NCBI GenBank assembly: GCA_963678705.1
Contig: OY783205.1
Span: forward strand, 2,170,001-2,234,000
From: Panorpa germanica
Lineage: Eukaryota > Arthropoda > Insecta > Mecoptera > Panorpidae
Length of the DNA stretch: 64,000 nt
Direction: 5' to 3'
Shown: in pieces, positions 1 to 12,513 of the stretch
Layout: every line of letters begins with the position of its first letter
Numbering within the stretch: position 1 is the first letter of the stretch
Program-made: the position numbers and the translations under genes
The notes under the pieces: generated by a model
Told to the model about the DNA's origin: nothing
What the model saw: only the letters and a program-made list of their open reading frames with translations
Database searches by the model: none

Positions 1-1220
1 ACCACTAAAAAATGAGGACACAAGCCCATTATTACTTTTGAAAAATATTAAATTTGAATTTGAATTGAATTAATGTAAATCTAACATTAATTATTGTTAA
101 TTTTTTGCGTTAGTTTTATATGCATAAAAATATCATTTTAAAGTCCAGAAAGTATTAAATTGATAATTGAAATTCATTTTTAAAGGTATTTCGTACTTCG
201 TGTTACCAAGAGACAAACTTTTTGCTTTGACGGTACGTTCGGTACCTCCTTAAGTTAAGCTTTTATTTGCCAAAATTAACGAACAAATGAATGAATCCAA
301 TTCATGACATATGACGTCATTGATAGACTGGCATAATTAAGCCCTAAGATTGGAACTAACAATGGTTCAGCTGATATTATTTGTGAAGAGTCACATCTTG
401 TATACTGTTCTTATTACCTAAATGATTACTTGGTAATTAGCATAATATCAGATATCCCATCTACGTCGTAAGGAGTACGTCTATTTAACGACGTGTAGAC
501 AACAAATATAAAAATGGATTAAAAACTAGAACTCCGACTGTACTGTATATAATTGTAGTATACCCAGCTGCATGATGGAAAAGCTGACAATGAATGAACG
601 TCTAAAATGTAAGGTCACCGTGCAACGATGGGTTGTAAAAATGAGCACTTCTTTTGAATGACTAGAATATGAATAAATTGACACTGCAGTTTACTTTGGC
701 AAAGAAAAAGAGATTGAAACATACGAAAACTTATAAATGGAAACTGTCTTGTCATGAAACGATATGTCAGCATTGGAATTACGCAGTTTGCGAATTTAAC
801 ATAGTAAATATGTATAATAAACCAGATATAAACAATAGATACTAATAACACAAGCATTAATTTATAAGTTATAATGAAATATAGAAGTCAATTTATAATG
901 AGACACGAGTATAAAGAAAGTGGCAGCAATTTTTAAGAAGACAAACCATAAATATTTTATTGCGCTGGTACGGTTCATTCGTATAGAATTTGTACGCCGT
1001 ATGCTCGTATATTATGTCATTTGATTCACCAAGCACACCTGCATAGTACTAAAGCCGATACCAAACGATGTGGTGAACGTTTGATTCAAATATGTGTGTG
1101 CACCTCCAACTTGTGAGTCAAATATTGGAAGATTAACAAGGCAAGTTTCCTCCTACACGGTGGAACGATTGCCTATTCCGAATGATTTATTTATTTTATT
1201 AATTTGATGATATTACAGAC

Positions 1221-1472
1221 ACTGACACTGTTTAACAAAAACTTTCAAGTAAATCAATAAACCTTCAAGTATAAAACCTTCCTTTGTTGGACGATTTGTG
1301 CAGCGCTGCATGACATGTGGATCAAATGTGAAGTGGAGGTAGAAAAATCCCTTTTGACGCGGGTCGAAAGACTGGCAACAGCCGGAACTTCTTCCAACGT
1401 GATCGTTGGACATTGGACAAACTTAGTACTAGCATCGACCACATGATGCGTCCAGTGTTAGACAGTGTCAGT
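1221..1472. repeat. Candidate small inverted-repeat element
   Basis: The ends carry 16-nt inverted repeats with one mismatch: ACTGACACTGTTTAAC at 1221-1236 and its near reverse complement at 1457-1472. A further half-copy of the motif (TTAACAGTGTCAGAC) lies near 1748-1762. No transposase and no clear target duplication is visible, so this is only a MITE-like candidate. Confidence 0.35.
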
Positions 1473-1928
1473 AGTATCGTTTCGTACCGGCTTAAGATGA
1501 AACACTATAACTAAATAATTGATTCTTCATAAATAGTGAGTACGCCTTAAGGAATGTAGATGTTGTCGATTTCTCCAAAGCGCAACGCTAGACATCAACA
1601 TTTTTTCCATTTATTTCGTTCGTTCATTGAGCTTAACAACCATCCTCCGTGTCCATCATCCATTGAGCCGGTGATAAACTAATTTATTTAACGGACTTCA
1701 GAGCCTAACGACGCTGCGCGACGCTTCTAGCCGTACCACGTTAAGGTTAACAGTGTCAGACCAATAAACTTCATGTCCGAAGGACTCCCAAGAGGGTGGG
1801 TCCACTCCTTCCTCTTCCCTCACACCATCCACAACACTTTGGATTCATGGATACACATCTAAAGTAAAGAATAGGGGTTAAAGGTGAGATCTCGTGATTA
1901 ACAACGCGGCGGTGGTTGCAGCGATGGC

Positions 1929-1953
1929 ATCGGCGTCGGCGTCGGCATCGGCG
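1929..1953. repeat. TCGGCG/GCATCG microsatellite
   Basis: A short imperfect hexamer repeat (TCGGCG units) in otherwise AT-rich DNA. It creates an Ala/Ser-rich open frame on one strand and a Pro/Thr-rich one on the other, neither with family resemblance. Confidence 0.6.
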
Positions 1954-3324
1954 TTAACGCTGGCGGCTTTAATACACGCAAGGGAAAAGATCTTTCTTCT
2001 GGATTCGAAAAGTTTTTACTTTTATAAAATAGAAAAACAAGAAGAAGATCTGAAGAGTTATACAGCAGAAACGAATGAAAGTAATTAAAGTTAATTCTAG
2101 TAAGTAAGTAATATAGTAAATATAACATTTCAAATGTTTTCTCAATTCTTCTGAAATAAACTCGTACGCAATACTAACGCTTGCTTCTCTTTCTTCAGAG
2201 TTATATGGCGATTTCAACTACTGCGTCCAATTGGTTGGTATATCCTTTTAATACTTGTTGTTCTAACCGCCCCCCCCCCCCCACTCATTTATGGCGTTCG
2301 ATGGTTAATCAGTCAAATGTATTGGTAGTTCGAGTTGTGTATTAACGTCCGTGAACTTAGCAGCCTGGACTTAGCAGTCTGAGGTAGACTAGTGGGTAAA
2401 AAAGTTAGTAATCAGCAGGCAGTTCGACAATTATAGATAATCGGTATTATAGCGCTCAAAAATACACTAAACAGTTATTTTTATTAATATTAACACAAAC
2501 ACAGAATGCAATAACAAAAAATGAACATTTGTTGTCATAGATTAGTATATACCATACACATATTTCACAAGGTATGTATGTTACAATCCACATGTTAAGA
2601 ACCTTTATCATAATATAGCTTAGTAAGCACATAGATTAGGGTTATACTTAGAATTACAATATAATACCCCGCACCTCTCTTGTAATGTATAAAACCATTG
2701 TACACCGAGTAAGCCATGTTCATAACTCCCTCAGTACTAGCGAATATAGTTTTCTGATAGTTATTACCATTACTGAATATTGAATTCGGTTAAAAGCAAA
2801 CAACAAAGAATTGCAAAGAAACAGCAAACTAGTATTACGGACTTAGAATTAATAATAATAATAAGAATTAATAATAATAATTAACCAGCATAAAAGTAAC
2901 TTCATTTAAACCAAGAACTAAAAAGTGTAATTTTGAATTAAACTAAATAAACGCTCTTTTAATAAATTTATATTTTTTTGTTAATTCGGCCGACGCAGAA
3001 GTTAACTTATATAATTTGCCAAAAAGTAAACTTGCCCTATCTTTTTCGAAACGATACTTTGCAGAGACATTAAGGACTTAATATTGTACATAAAAGTTAA
3101 TATATCGAAAGGACAAATGGAATAAAAAATTTCGTGAAATCCAACTGAAGTTCTGGAATATTTCAGAGATAAAGTCAATTTACAGCGGTCTGCGCAATTC
3201 TCTCTGAGTGAAAGTTATAAGATATAACAATAGATTGGGTTTTGTAACATATACTTCAGTATGTAGCATTTATAAAGTAGTTGTTTTTAAGTTTGTACTT
3301 AAAGTTAATCAAGGCTATTACTAT

Positions 3325-3400
3325 AAATGCTGCCAACTTAGCAGTACATCGTCGGTGATAAAACTTAAAATTGATTCATAGGAAATAGGCCGAAGTTAAA
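3325..3400 (+). repeat. Dispersed repeat, copy 1
   Basis: Contains the core CATCGTCGGTGATA followed by GGAAATAGGCCGAAGTTAAA. The same core occurs near 10850, and inverted near 14640, 27893 and 51095. Family unknown; small non-autonomous element or SINE fragment. Confidence 0.5.
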
Positions 3401-4054
3401 TAAATAAAAATAAAATAGTCTAATCAAATTGCAGCTGCGCGTTGGTCAATTAAAATTTCCAAAACGGCTGATAACATAGTTGCCGAACTTAGTAACTAAC
3501 GCAAGAAATCTGTGAATGATAAAATATTACTAATTTCAAAAAGCATGCAACATAAGGATCACTCAATCCATGATGAAGTCTTCGTTTTTGTGTTCCACTT
3601 CACAAAACAAATCGACTGAACGACTAACCCTCCTTCTAGTAAATCTAAATCCACATTCAATATCCTGCAACGTCCTGCGGTACTGGTATTGTGCTTACAC
3701 TTCACTTGCTACAGCTACAAGTGGCTCTTAAAAGATCTAAGTCCACAGACACAAGGCTGATTATTCAGTTCATTAATTAAAATACAAAAACCTTTTTACA
3801 GCTCAGGCTCTAGCTGTATCCTGATACTATGCTTAACCCCGTTTGAGTCGCCATTTAATTTACTTTCATGACGAACTTATATTTATTTTACTTTTGACAT
3901 CTAGAGCTACATTTGCATTATATTTACATATTAAATAGTCCGTTAATGAAGTCGATTGTGTTCGTAGAAACCGGCGACAAACCAGAGACAAGAAATGAGC
4001 GATCAGAGACCAGAGACGAGAGAAGATTTAACTCAATGGGGTTGTGAACCATGA

Positions 4055-4091
4055 CTTAATTTCTATAAAGTTCAGTTTTATAGAAATTAAG
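4055..4091. repeat. Perfect 15-bp hairpin
   Basis: CTTAATTTCTATAAA at 4055-4069 and its exact reverse complement at 4077-4091 enclose a 7-nt loop. Function unknown; it may be the tip of a foldback element. Confidence 0.6.
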
Positions 4092-4439
4092 TAATTATCA
4101 GTACCTCAAATGTCCAATTATTTTTTAATAAGGCGCTATAAGATGAGATATTAACTATTAAAATAACTACAAAAATCATTTTGTCTCTTTAATCATTAGA
4201 GGGATTAAAAACTATAAAAAATAAATCTGCGTGTGATGTCACATCTGACGATTTGCCATCTCTTTTATACAGCAGAATGTGTGTAACGTATGAGTCTTGT
4301 ATCCTATTAAGTCTTACATTACGATGGTTGTGAAAAAGGTAAAATAATCTCGATTATTTATTTCTTCTGTGACGTTATAAGCAGATCTAAAATTTGTAGC
4401 AAAATTGAAATTCAAATTTGATGTAAAAATATAAACGTT

Positions 4440-4905
4440 AGTATACATATATTATGCAGCAGTAGGAAAGAATAGAAAAAATCATAACAGGAAATACAAA
4501 GGAAAATACAAAAGGATTTGGGAGACAGAGATATACTAGAATACACACGAGAAAAAGATACAAGAACATAACCAGAATCGCAAGATTTAGATTGGGAAAC
4601 GAAGATGTGCGGGAAAGAGATAGAATATTGAATATTCATACGTGAAAAGCGTAAAAATGAAAAGAAGATTGTGCAGCTATTAAAGGAAGGCAGTGAAGGT
4701 AATAAGTGGATAGCGGTGATAGAGAAACGGAGAAAGGAAAGAGAAGGAATGGCAGAGTAGAAATAGGTGGTAGAATAGCAGAAAGAAGAAAGCAGTAGGG
4801 GTTTAAATTTATCTGTTTGGGTAGATGGTATGCAATTAAGCATAATGAAATGTAATTTAATGATTTAAGGGGAAAGAACGCAGTGTTTAATGGTAAAAAC
4901 ATTAC
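4440..4905 (+). mobile_element. 5'-truncated LINE fragment (R1/jockey group)
   Basis: A purine-rich block that encodes, in broken frames, IARFRLGNEDVRER near 4594. This resembles the ARFRLGNE stretch near the C-terminus of many arthropod LINE ORF2 proteins, just before their terminal Cys/His motif. The block ends in TTTAATGGTAAAAACATTA, and the same tail type closes the fragments near 41440 and 52649. Antisense frames over this block are shadows. It is dead and 5'-truncated. Confidence 0.5.
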
Positions 4906-5586
4906 GGTAAAAAAATAATATAATATATTAATTGTTAATAAATGCATGCAATATTCATATTTGTATATCAATATCTTGTTTTTATTTTTAATTAATGTTA
5001 GAATTAAGATTTCTTTGTCTTAATTCATTTATATTTTATGCCTAGTTGTTTTATATACACTGCTCTCTGTGGTCAAACCATAATATTTCTTATGTAAACA
5101 TCCTTTGTTTTACGATTCACTTCTACTATGCTTTGACACTACGCATTTGCTCCTAATTCGTTCTTATCGTTTCAACTCTCAAACCTACAGCACGCTTAAA
5201 CTTTTTGGTGCATAAACATAAAATAATAATTACACATATTTTTATTTATAACTTAAACCGCGAGTTACATTTTCCTAGTGTCGTAACTAGTGTTCTTATT
5301 AACTAAAGTATTTAATCAATTTATATGTAATTCAATAGTGTAGTTTAATATAAATGTAATCTAAAAAAGTTCTGATGTTCTGCTGTTTTTTTTGATTTAA
5401 ATAAAAAATTGCTATTAATTAGGTAATAGCTAAAAGGTCCTTCATAACAAAATTGTGCGCCCACTAAGCTATGGAAAGGAACTGAGCGACATTTGCCGTT
5501 CGAGAACTTGGATACCGCCGACAGATCGCAGATACGCCCTAGCCAGCCTATAGATCTCTATAAGGTCCAAACTCCACAAACATTAA

Positions 5587-6905
5587 TCTATCTACTATAT
5601 AAAAATAAGTCGGGTTTTCATTCCTGACGTTATAACTCCAGAACGCACGAACCGATTTCCACGGTTTTGCATTCGTTGGAAAGGTCTCGGGCTCCGTGAG
5701 GTTTATAGCAAAGTCTTTTTTCACATACAGCGCCATCTCTGATACATAGCATAGATACAAACCAATATTTTAAGTAGATGGCGCTGGTGCGTGATACATT
5801 GTTTGACAGTAAAAACGTAAAAACATTATCGCTAACCACTAATATGAGAGTTCAACTTCAGAATGATCAAAGTGCTGCACAATTTTCCAAACAATTGTTA
5901 GCTGTTGGAAACGGAAAAGTCCCAGTTGATGCGACATCTGGATTAATTACTCTTACCAACGACTTTTGCCGATTTGTAGACTCTCAATTAGCTCTTATTG
6001 AAAATGTTTTCCCAAACATTAGTGAGAATTATCAGAATTATGCTTGGTTAAGTCAACGAGCAATTCTTGCCGCAAAGAATAATGATGTACACGCACTGAA
6101 TTTCACCATTTAATCAAAAATTGCTGGCGATTTGGTGACATACAAATCCGTTGATTCCATAACAAATCCCGATGATGTAGTAAATTATCCAACGGAGTTT
6201 TTGAACTCTCTGGAGTTACCAGGATTTCCACCATATAACTTGCAACTCAAAGTTGGTACAGTTATTATGATATTGCGTAATTTGAATCCACCGCGACTTT
6301 GCAACGGTACTCGACTTTCGATAAAAAGACTTATGCCGAATTTGATTGAGGCAACCATTATTAACGGAAAGTACGCAGGTGAAAATGTATGTATTCCTCG
6401 AATTCCAATGATTCCGACTGATCTTCCGTTTGACTTCAAACGATTGCAATTTCCAGTTCGCAATGACAATTAACAAGTCGCAAGGCCAATCGCTTAGTGT
6501 TTGCGGGATAAATTTAGAAAATCATTGTTTTTCACATGGGCAGTTATACGTTGCGTGTTCACGAGTTGGGAAACCATCCGCTTTGTTTGTGTTAACGTCA
6601 GACCAAAAAACAAAAAATGTGGTTTACCAAAGAGCACTTCAATGAAACGGATAATTTGCGGACACGTATAACGTATAACGTATTCGATTCAGTATTTACT
6701 TTGGATTCACTTTCATTTACTTAGAGAAGTTCAACTAAATAACACTAATCGAAATGAATTCATTACTGTTGTGAAATGAAATAAAATTTTTCCTTTTCAA
6801 ATATAAAACAAAAAAAAAATTTTTCTTCATCTTTTAATCACCAAACGAAATGTTACATAAAACGAAGCCATCTGATGGCGAAACGGAGTTCGCCGGGTTT
6901 GCTAG
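5587..6905 (+). mobile_element. Helitron, internally deleted, non-autonomous
   Basis: The 5' end reads TCTATCTACTATATAAAAAT (TC at 5587, or at 5591), preceded by A. The 3' end is CTAG at 6902-6905 followed by T, so the element sits between A and T as Helitrons do. A hairpin with stem GGCGAA/TTCGCC (about 6877-6894) lies just before the CTAG. Inside is the C-terminal half of a PIF1-like helicase. No Rep endonuclease part is seen, so this copy cannot be autonomous. At about 1.3 kb it is far below the several kilobases of an autonomous animal Helitron. Confidence 0.8.
5778..6645 (+). pseudogene. Helitron PIF1-like helicase, C-terminal remnant
   Basis: The protein pieces match the C-terminal half of Helitron-encoded PIF1 helicases: LSLTTNMRV near the start, NPPRLCNGTRL in the middle (helicase motif region with GTxI-type context), and FAMTINKSQGQSL with LYVACSRVG near the end (motifs V and VI). 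The first two pieces share a frame and are divided by a TAA at 6111-6113. The last piece lies in another frame from about 6430. The N-terminal Walker A motif is absent. Helicase activity is impossible; the remnant mainly identifies the element family. Confidence 0.8.
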
Positions 6906-7799
6906 TATTTCAATAAAAATTGAACAACTATGAATTGGATTTATAAACCCATTACTGAACTATGAAGAAGCTAATCATTTCTAAAGTCTCATGAATAGAA
7001 TGTTATGATTTTTAATACAATTGAATTATCATTGCCTAATTATTTAGAAAATTTGAACTCGATCAACCGTTCTGGAACCGAGATCAATTTAATAAAGGTT
7101 TAATTTATTTGCATTTATGAGCAATGAAAATATTAGCGTAACTAAAAAATTGCTTATAAATAATTCATCAAGAGTAAATAATGGCCCTAATACTACACAC
7201 TTGTTCTTACATTTAATAATAATTCCAGTACAAGATATGAAGTACACACACACGTGGATTATAACATACACGATATGGATACTAAACCGTTCTTATCTTT
7301 AATTGTAAATATTTTAACTACAAAATTAAAATAACAAAAATAACACAGATCAATGCTACACTGTTACATCCCGTCTTTATGGAAGCAACGCAACACGCGA
7401 AATGTTTCTCGTTTCACTCGCACTCATTACAATGAATGGAGTGTAAGTGAAACATGTAGGCATGTCTCTCTGACAAGACACATGTATGGATTGGGTGTAT
7501 TTTCGCATCACAATCACACACAGTACCGCCGGATAAGCAAATTAAAAACATTTTTAAAAATTGATGTCAAGGACATTAAATATAAGAATTTTAACCAGCT
7601 GTTACTAATATAAATATTATTGTATTTATCTACTACCTGGTCCAAACTAGAGCGACTCCAACATGCGAAATCCAATATTTGTTGGAAGATGTTCCACATC
7701 GAAGTAATATGATACTAAATACTCGAACGTCGACATTTATTGTCGGTATTTCGTATTCATTTCGTTTCATAGATTTATAAAAGAAGTAATAAATGTATT
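6906..7799. other. Geneless AT-rich spacer
   Basis: No recognisable gene, repeat end or RNA. A block near 7380-7470 (GTGTAAGTGAAACATG type) resembles, inverted, a block near 35760-35800, which hints at an unnamed repeat. Confidence 0.5.
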
Positions 7800-8606
7800 A
7801 ATAAAAATCAAATTAATTGCTTGCATTTGAATCTGAGTTCAGAAAAGAGACAAAATATCATATTTATTTAATTTTTTCAAAACTCAGTTTTATATACCAT
7901 GTACGCAAATCCTATCGAAAATTGTATTTTCAGTCTAATCTACAAACGAATGTGCCTTTGTCCGATAATCAGATGGTACAAGGACAGGCGGTGCTACTGC
8001 CCTGGGACCTCCACAAAAAAAGAGGCCTCCACAGTAGAGATTTACAAAGCACTAAATTTTTGAAAGACTTGATGAAAAAAAATTGTTCCTTTTATTCGGA
8101 AAATAATTAGGAGCCTTCGCTCCTTCGTTGCCCCAGTGCGTCCACATCTCTAAACGCGGCGCTGTACAAGGATATAATTAAACCGGGCGCCAAGAGACAT
8201 TTTGTTTGCAAAAATCGTTGAACATTCTGATTGATGGTTTAAGTTAAGAAAAGCTTAAGAAATGATATCGTGAAGTGTGCCGAACGGAATTAACATGCAG
8301 CAATTGATACAAATTGATGAAGACTTGAAATTCCACCCATACAAACTATCAGTGGTGCAAAAACTTAATCCACGCGACTTTGTTTCACTAAGAAAGGCAT
8401 GTGAAGCAAGCCTTACGACGCTCGCCCGATTTAGCACGGATATCTTAAACCCTTGGTATACCAAGAGGTGTGAGTTGATAAACAATATTCGTGGTGCTAG
8501 TATGAACATAGACATAGACATCCTGGACAAAGTGGACCGAAACTTCCAACTTCGACTCTCAAAATATATTGACCAACAGAGGCCACTTTCAAGATATCAT
8601 TTTTAA
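7800..8606 (+). mobile_element. Decayed IS630/Tc1/mariner-type transposon fragment
   Basis: The frame at 8277-8606 encodes HPYKLSVVQKLNPRDF, which matches the linker between the DNA-binding and DDE domains of an insect IS630/Tc1/mariner family (usual form: FHPYK, VQ-L-P-D). Upstream, near 7968-8030, another frame gives GPPQKKRPPQ, like the basic proline-rich linker of the same family. The pieces lie in different frames and no catalytic DDE core or terminal repeats were found. Confidence 0.5.
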
Positions 8607-9062
8607 GAAGTAATTAAAGAAACTTTAAATATAACTCTATGTAAAGAAGAAGGGAATAAAAATAATATCTCCAATACTTTTTATTTTATGATCTTTTAAA
8701 ATAAGGAAGTTCCCGCGTCGCATCCTGTATAATAAAACTTTAAAATTGAAAATGTGTTCTATTTGTTGCTAATCTGTTAATAATCAAACATTAATTGGTT
8801 AATATCGTAAGTGGGCTGGTGTTCCAAGTTCAAAGTATTTTTATTGATATATGAGGTTTCTAGTACATTTGATATACATTTCTTATGTTTATTTTAAACA
8901 AACCAAAGTAAAGCTATCAATATTTTAACTTTAAAGTTTCTATTTATATAAGTGGGCTGGCAGAACTGTGAAATTTAAATAATTACTACAAAATAACAAT
9001 AACTCCTATTCAGAATAACGAAACATGTGTTTTATTCTTTAACAATTGTATTTCTGGTTGGG
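8607..9062. other. Spacer and 3' flank of GMC-1
   Basis: No gene. TTTATT at 9031-9036 reads AATAAA on the minus strand, about 27 nt past the GMC-1 stop, and is a plausible polyadenylation signal. The motif TAAGTGGGCTGG occurs twice (near 8810 and 8950); meaning unknown. Confidence 0.5.
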
Positions 9063-11536
9063 CTATAGTTTGCTCGCGTCTTCGATGATCATGTCCGCAG
9101 CTTTTTCTCCAATCATGATCGTTGCCGCATTCGTGTTTCCACTGACCACCGTGGGCATAATGCTGGCGTCGGCAACCCTCAATGCATTAATGCCATGTAC
9201 CTTGAGCCTGTGATTAACAACCGACGTTTTGTCGCGAACCGGGCCCATCTTTACCGACCCTCCAAAATGGTGTCCAGTTTGTCCCACGCTTCTGCAATAG
9301 CAAATCCAGTACCTATCTGAAGCAAATTTCAGTCCATCGCAACTTTTTATCACTGGCTGCATTACCTTAGCTCCCATTTTCCTCATAGCAGACGTTTTTG
9401 TCAATTTCTGAACAAATCTAGCGGTTTGTAACATTGCGTCAACATCTTCCTCTTTATCCAGAAATTTAAGATCAATGATTGGCTTGGCTAGAGGCTCGGA
9501 GCTGCGGAGTTTGATCTCGCCAGTTGACTTTGGATGCAATAAGAACGTGGCTACAATCAATATGCTTGACTTTTCATTTTCTTTCTCGATGCTCTGAATA
9601 AAATCTTCTGAATGACCGGCTGAAAAGAATATAGTTTTCCTCAAGTCCTTGGAATTTCTTTTGCAGTACAATTTACATATTTGTATTAAGGGATAGTTGT
9701 CCGTTCTGTTTGAACTGTTAATAAACCCTGTAACATCCGTCACTGTTGCTAGCGGCCCCGTTCTGTGCATAAGGTAATCATACAAAGCATCCATCTCATC
9801 GGATTCTTCGGTTTCTGAAGGATCATTGACAAGACTAATCGCATAAAGGACAAGAAAGTGATCTTGTAAATTTAGTCCAGCAGGCAAATCTGCAATAACA
9901 GGGATTTTCAACTGGTGTAGTTGTTTTGCAGGTCCTATTCCAGACAGCATTAGAATTTGCGGAGATTTGATAGCACCTCCAGAAATTATAACTTCTTTAG
10001 ATGCATTGACGCTGATAGTTTCACCCTCTCTGTTTATAAATTCTACTCCAGTTGCTCGTTTCTTCAATTTATCAATTAGAATTTTACTAACTAAAGCGTT
10101 TTTGACAATATGTAAATTATCCTTCTCCTTTTGGAGGAATGCTGTAGCAGTACTGAACCGAATACCGTCTTTTATATTTTGTTGCATCCTAAACATTCCG
10201 AGATTATTGTTTCCTGTATTAATATCTTCCTTAAAATCGTAACCCAATTCTTTTGCTGCCTCAATGAAATAACCACTGACCACTGAGATATCTGAATTAT
10301 AAGTTATTGGTATTTCACCATCCGTGCCGCGATATTTTCCTTGATCACTTTCTAGTAATTCCTTGGATTGTAAGCTTTCCGTCTTCTTAAAATACTTCAG
10401 TACGCTGTCATATCCCCATCCGGTGTTACCTTTTGCTTCCCAACTGTCGTAATCTTGTCTGTTTCCTCTGATGTACACCATGCCGTTAATAGACCCACTT
10501 CCTCCAAGAACTTTTCCTTGAGGTATATAGGATCTGCCGTTCTTTATTTCCAAACTATGTTTTGTGCTTGGTTCTGCGTAGAATTCCCAATCGAATTTAG
10601 TTTTTAAGAAGCTAGTATACAAGGCAGGTACCTATACAGTTTTACCTAATTTAATCATTTTAGAAAACAGTTAAATTAAATATAATTCCATTCAATTTCT
10701 TTTGGTTAGCAAAGTCTAAAATTGAATTTAATTACGAATATTTTTAGACACCTTATCAAAGTAGAATTAATTGTAGCTGTTGAGTTGCCTATAGCACGTA
10801 GCAATTCAACAGGTCCGTTTTTTAGGAACAGTCCACCATTACCGCTAAACTTTATCATAACATAGTAGGACGTCGTCGGTGATAGGATACAGTGTCGGAA
10901 ATAGGCCGACGTTAAATTAATTAATCGAATTAAAAATAGCTATTGACCGTCGATTCTTTTTCATCAAATTATTTTATTGCTTATGCAAAAAAATTATTAA
11001 AATTACAAGAAACTAGTAGGTGCTGTTACTTAACAAGTAAATAGTTTGTTTAATTTTTAAACTATTGTATACATCGTTTTGAAAATCACTTTCGAGTAAT
11101 TCCTATTCTGTAATTTCTTAACCATACTCAATATTAGACTTATTCTGGACCAATATAATTGGTGTTACAATATTTACAACAGTGGAGAAAGGAGGATCTT
11201 CCCCTGCTTCCAAAACCAGTACATTGTTATTTGAAGCCTCGCTAAGCCTACCAGCAATAATGGCTCCAGCAGAACCGGCACCGACGACAATGTAGTCAAA
11301 TTCCTTTGATTCTACAGCAATAATTTGAAGAATGCAGTAATTGAGACAAATATACATTTACAAAAGTGTAAACAATAACACTGACCTGTCAATAGTTTTG
11401 GTCCATAATCTTTAGGCCACTCATTCTGTTTGCTCAAGCTACACGTGGCTGCCACTAAAACTTGAACCAACGTTGCAAATATTTGATTGGCTTCAGAGGG
11501 ATTCGGATTGGCGCAAGATTCCAGAAAGTCGTCCAT
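9063..11536 (-). CDS. GMC-1: GMC oxidoreductase (glucose dehydrogenase [FAD, quinone]-like)
   Basis: Predicted flavin-dependent dehydrogenase/oxidase of alcohols or sugars; substrate unknown. Exons on the minus strand: 11386-11536, 11178-11311, 9063-10631, with GT-AG introns and phases that join cleanly to 617 aa, the usual length for insect GMC proteins. The start is ATG at 11536 (MDDFLESC), matching the starts of the paralogues; an in-frame ATG at 11560 is possible. Residues about 61-66 are GAGSAG (FAD ADP-binding loop). GMC signature 1 ([11 protein letters not shown]) is near 134, signature 2 ([15 protein letters not shown]) near 314, the active-site His near 550 (HFGGSVKMG) and the partner Asn near 596 (GNTNAAT). 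A hydrophobic stretch in exon 1 ([14 protein letters not shown]) could serve for secretion. First of seven same-strand paralogues; looks intact. Confidence 0.9.
10850..10925 (+). repeat. Dispersed repeat, copy 2 (GMC-1 intron 2)
   Basis: CATAGTAGGACGTCGTCGG then GATAGGATACAGTGTCGGAAATAGGCCGACG. Best-preserved plus-strand copy of the family also seen near 3325, 14640, 27893 and 51095. Confidence 0.6.
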
Positions 11537-12513
11537 GTTGGTTGGGTATAGCAATGTCAATTTTAACGTTATTTGTTTGAAATGTAGATCAGACGTTTTG
11601 TGAGGTTGATCCAGTAATTAGTAATTGTCACAGAATTTATGTCAATAACATATTTACTGATAACGTTCATTACATTTGTGCAAATAGAATATATTCTAGT
11701 CCAAATTTATCGAGCATATATGAAACAAATATTTAATATTTTCAATATTCTCTTCTTTTCCTTCTTGGGTTTGTAGGTAATTTTTTTAAAAAGTTGACTG
11801 AAGTCTAACCAAGATATTTAAAAGACAAAATAATTTGAAATTTATTAAATAAAGAATTTCAATATTTTATAGCTTTATACATTCTTTGTTTCAGTTATAT
11901 TTGCATCTTCTTTTTTCGCGAAATTTTTGCGATTTTTATATTCCAATACTATTTTTATCAATACCTCAAAAATTTTGTTAATATTAAAAAAAAGTTCGAA
12001 TTGTATATAAGTGACGTGAACTACAAAGGAACTTTTGTTATGTTAGATAAACCTTAAATACACGTAACTGAGCTTACCAGGAATATATTAACAAAATATT
12101 TTTCCGATTTCCAATTTTTATCTAATTTCACCATAAATTTAAGATCATGTAATTAATCAAATGATGTTAAACTTGGGTAAATAACAAAACGTATCGTTAA
12201 GTAAGAAATATTACATTAAAAGATACATATGCTTACGTCCTGTGCTTAAATAATGCATTAAAAGGAAAGAACAATTTGTTATATAAAGAAACCTGGGTGT
12301 CCTGAAATAACAAAACTATGAAAGAAATCTTTTAAATTAAAGTTTTATTTAAAAGTTTTATTTTATCGTAAAAATCTTAGCTGAATGCCACTAAATTTAA
12401 AAATAGATTCTAATAGATTTATTTACCAAAGAATAAATTTTTATCAATTCAAAGTCTATGACATTTTACACACGTTTCCCACGTCTTCCAAAAACATTGA
12501 CACCTCAAATTTT
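11537..12513. other. Spacer between GMC-2 and GMC-1
   Basis: Upstream flank of GMC-1 and downstream flank of GMC-2. AT-rich, no coding exon recognised. A TTTATT near 12417-12422 may be the GMC-2 polyadenylation signal on the minus strand. Confidence 0.5.

Larger units (their letters stand above)
1..5586. other. Gene-free left flank with small repeats
   Basis: No host coding exon is recognisable here on either strand. Short open frames are isolated, have no family resemblance, and often overlap on both strands. The stretch holds a candidate inverted-repeat element (1221-1472), a TCGGCG-type microsatellite, a run of 13 C (2270-2282), one copy of a dispersed repeat (3325-3400), a perfect hairpin (4055-4091) and a 5'-truncated LINE fragment (4440-4905). 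The rest is plain AT-rich sequence in which I see nothing. Confidence 0.6.

Noticed and set aside
1894-2217. Overlapping open frames with Ala/Ser repeats (+) and Pro/Thr repeats (-)
   Set aside because: Both come from the hexamer microsatellite; no family resemblance, no splice context.
4412-4971. Two long minus-strand frames rich in Phe/Ser/Leu
   Set aside because: They are antisense of the purine-rich LINE fragment on the plus strand.
6185-6476. Minus-strand frames over the Helitron
   Set aside because: Shadows of the helicase remnant on the plus strand.
8808-8961. Two TAAGTGGGCTGG motifs ~140 bp apart as target duplications of an insertion
   Set aside because: The sequence between has no element features, and 12-bp matches in such DNA can arise by local duplication.
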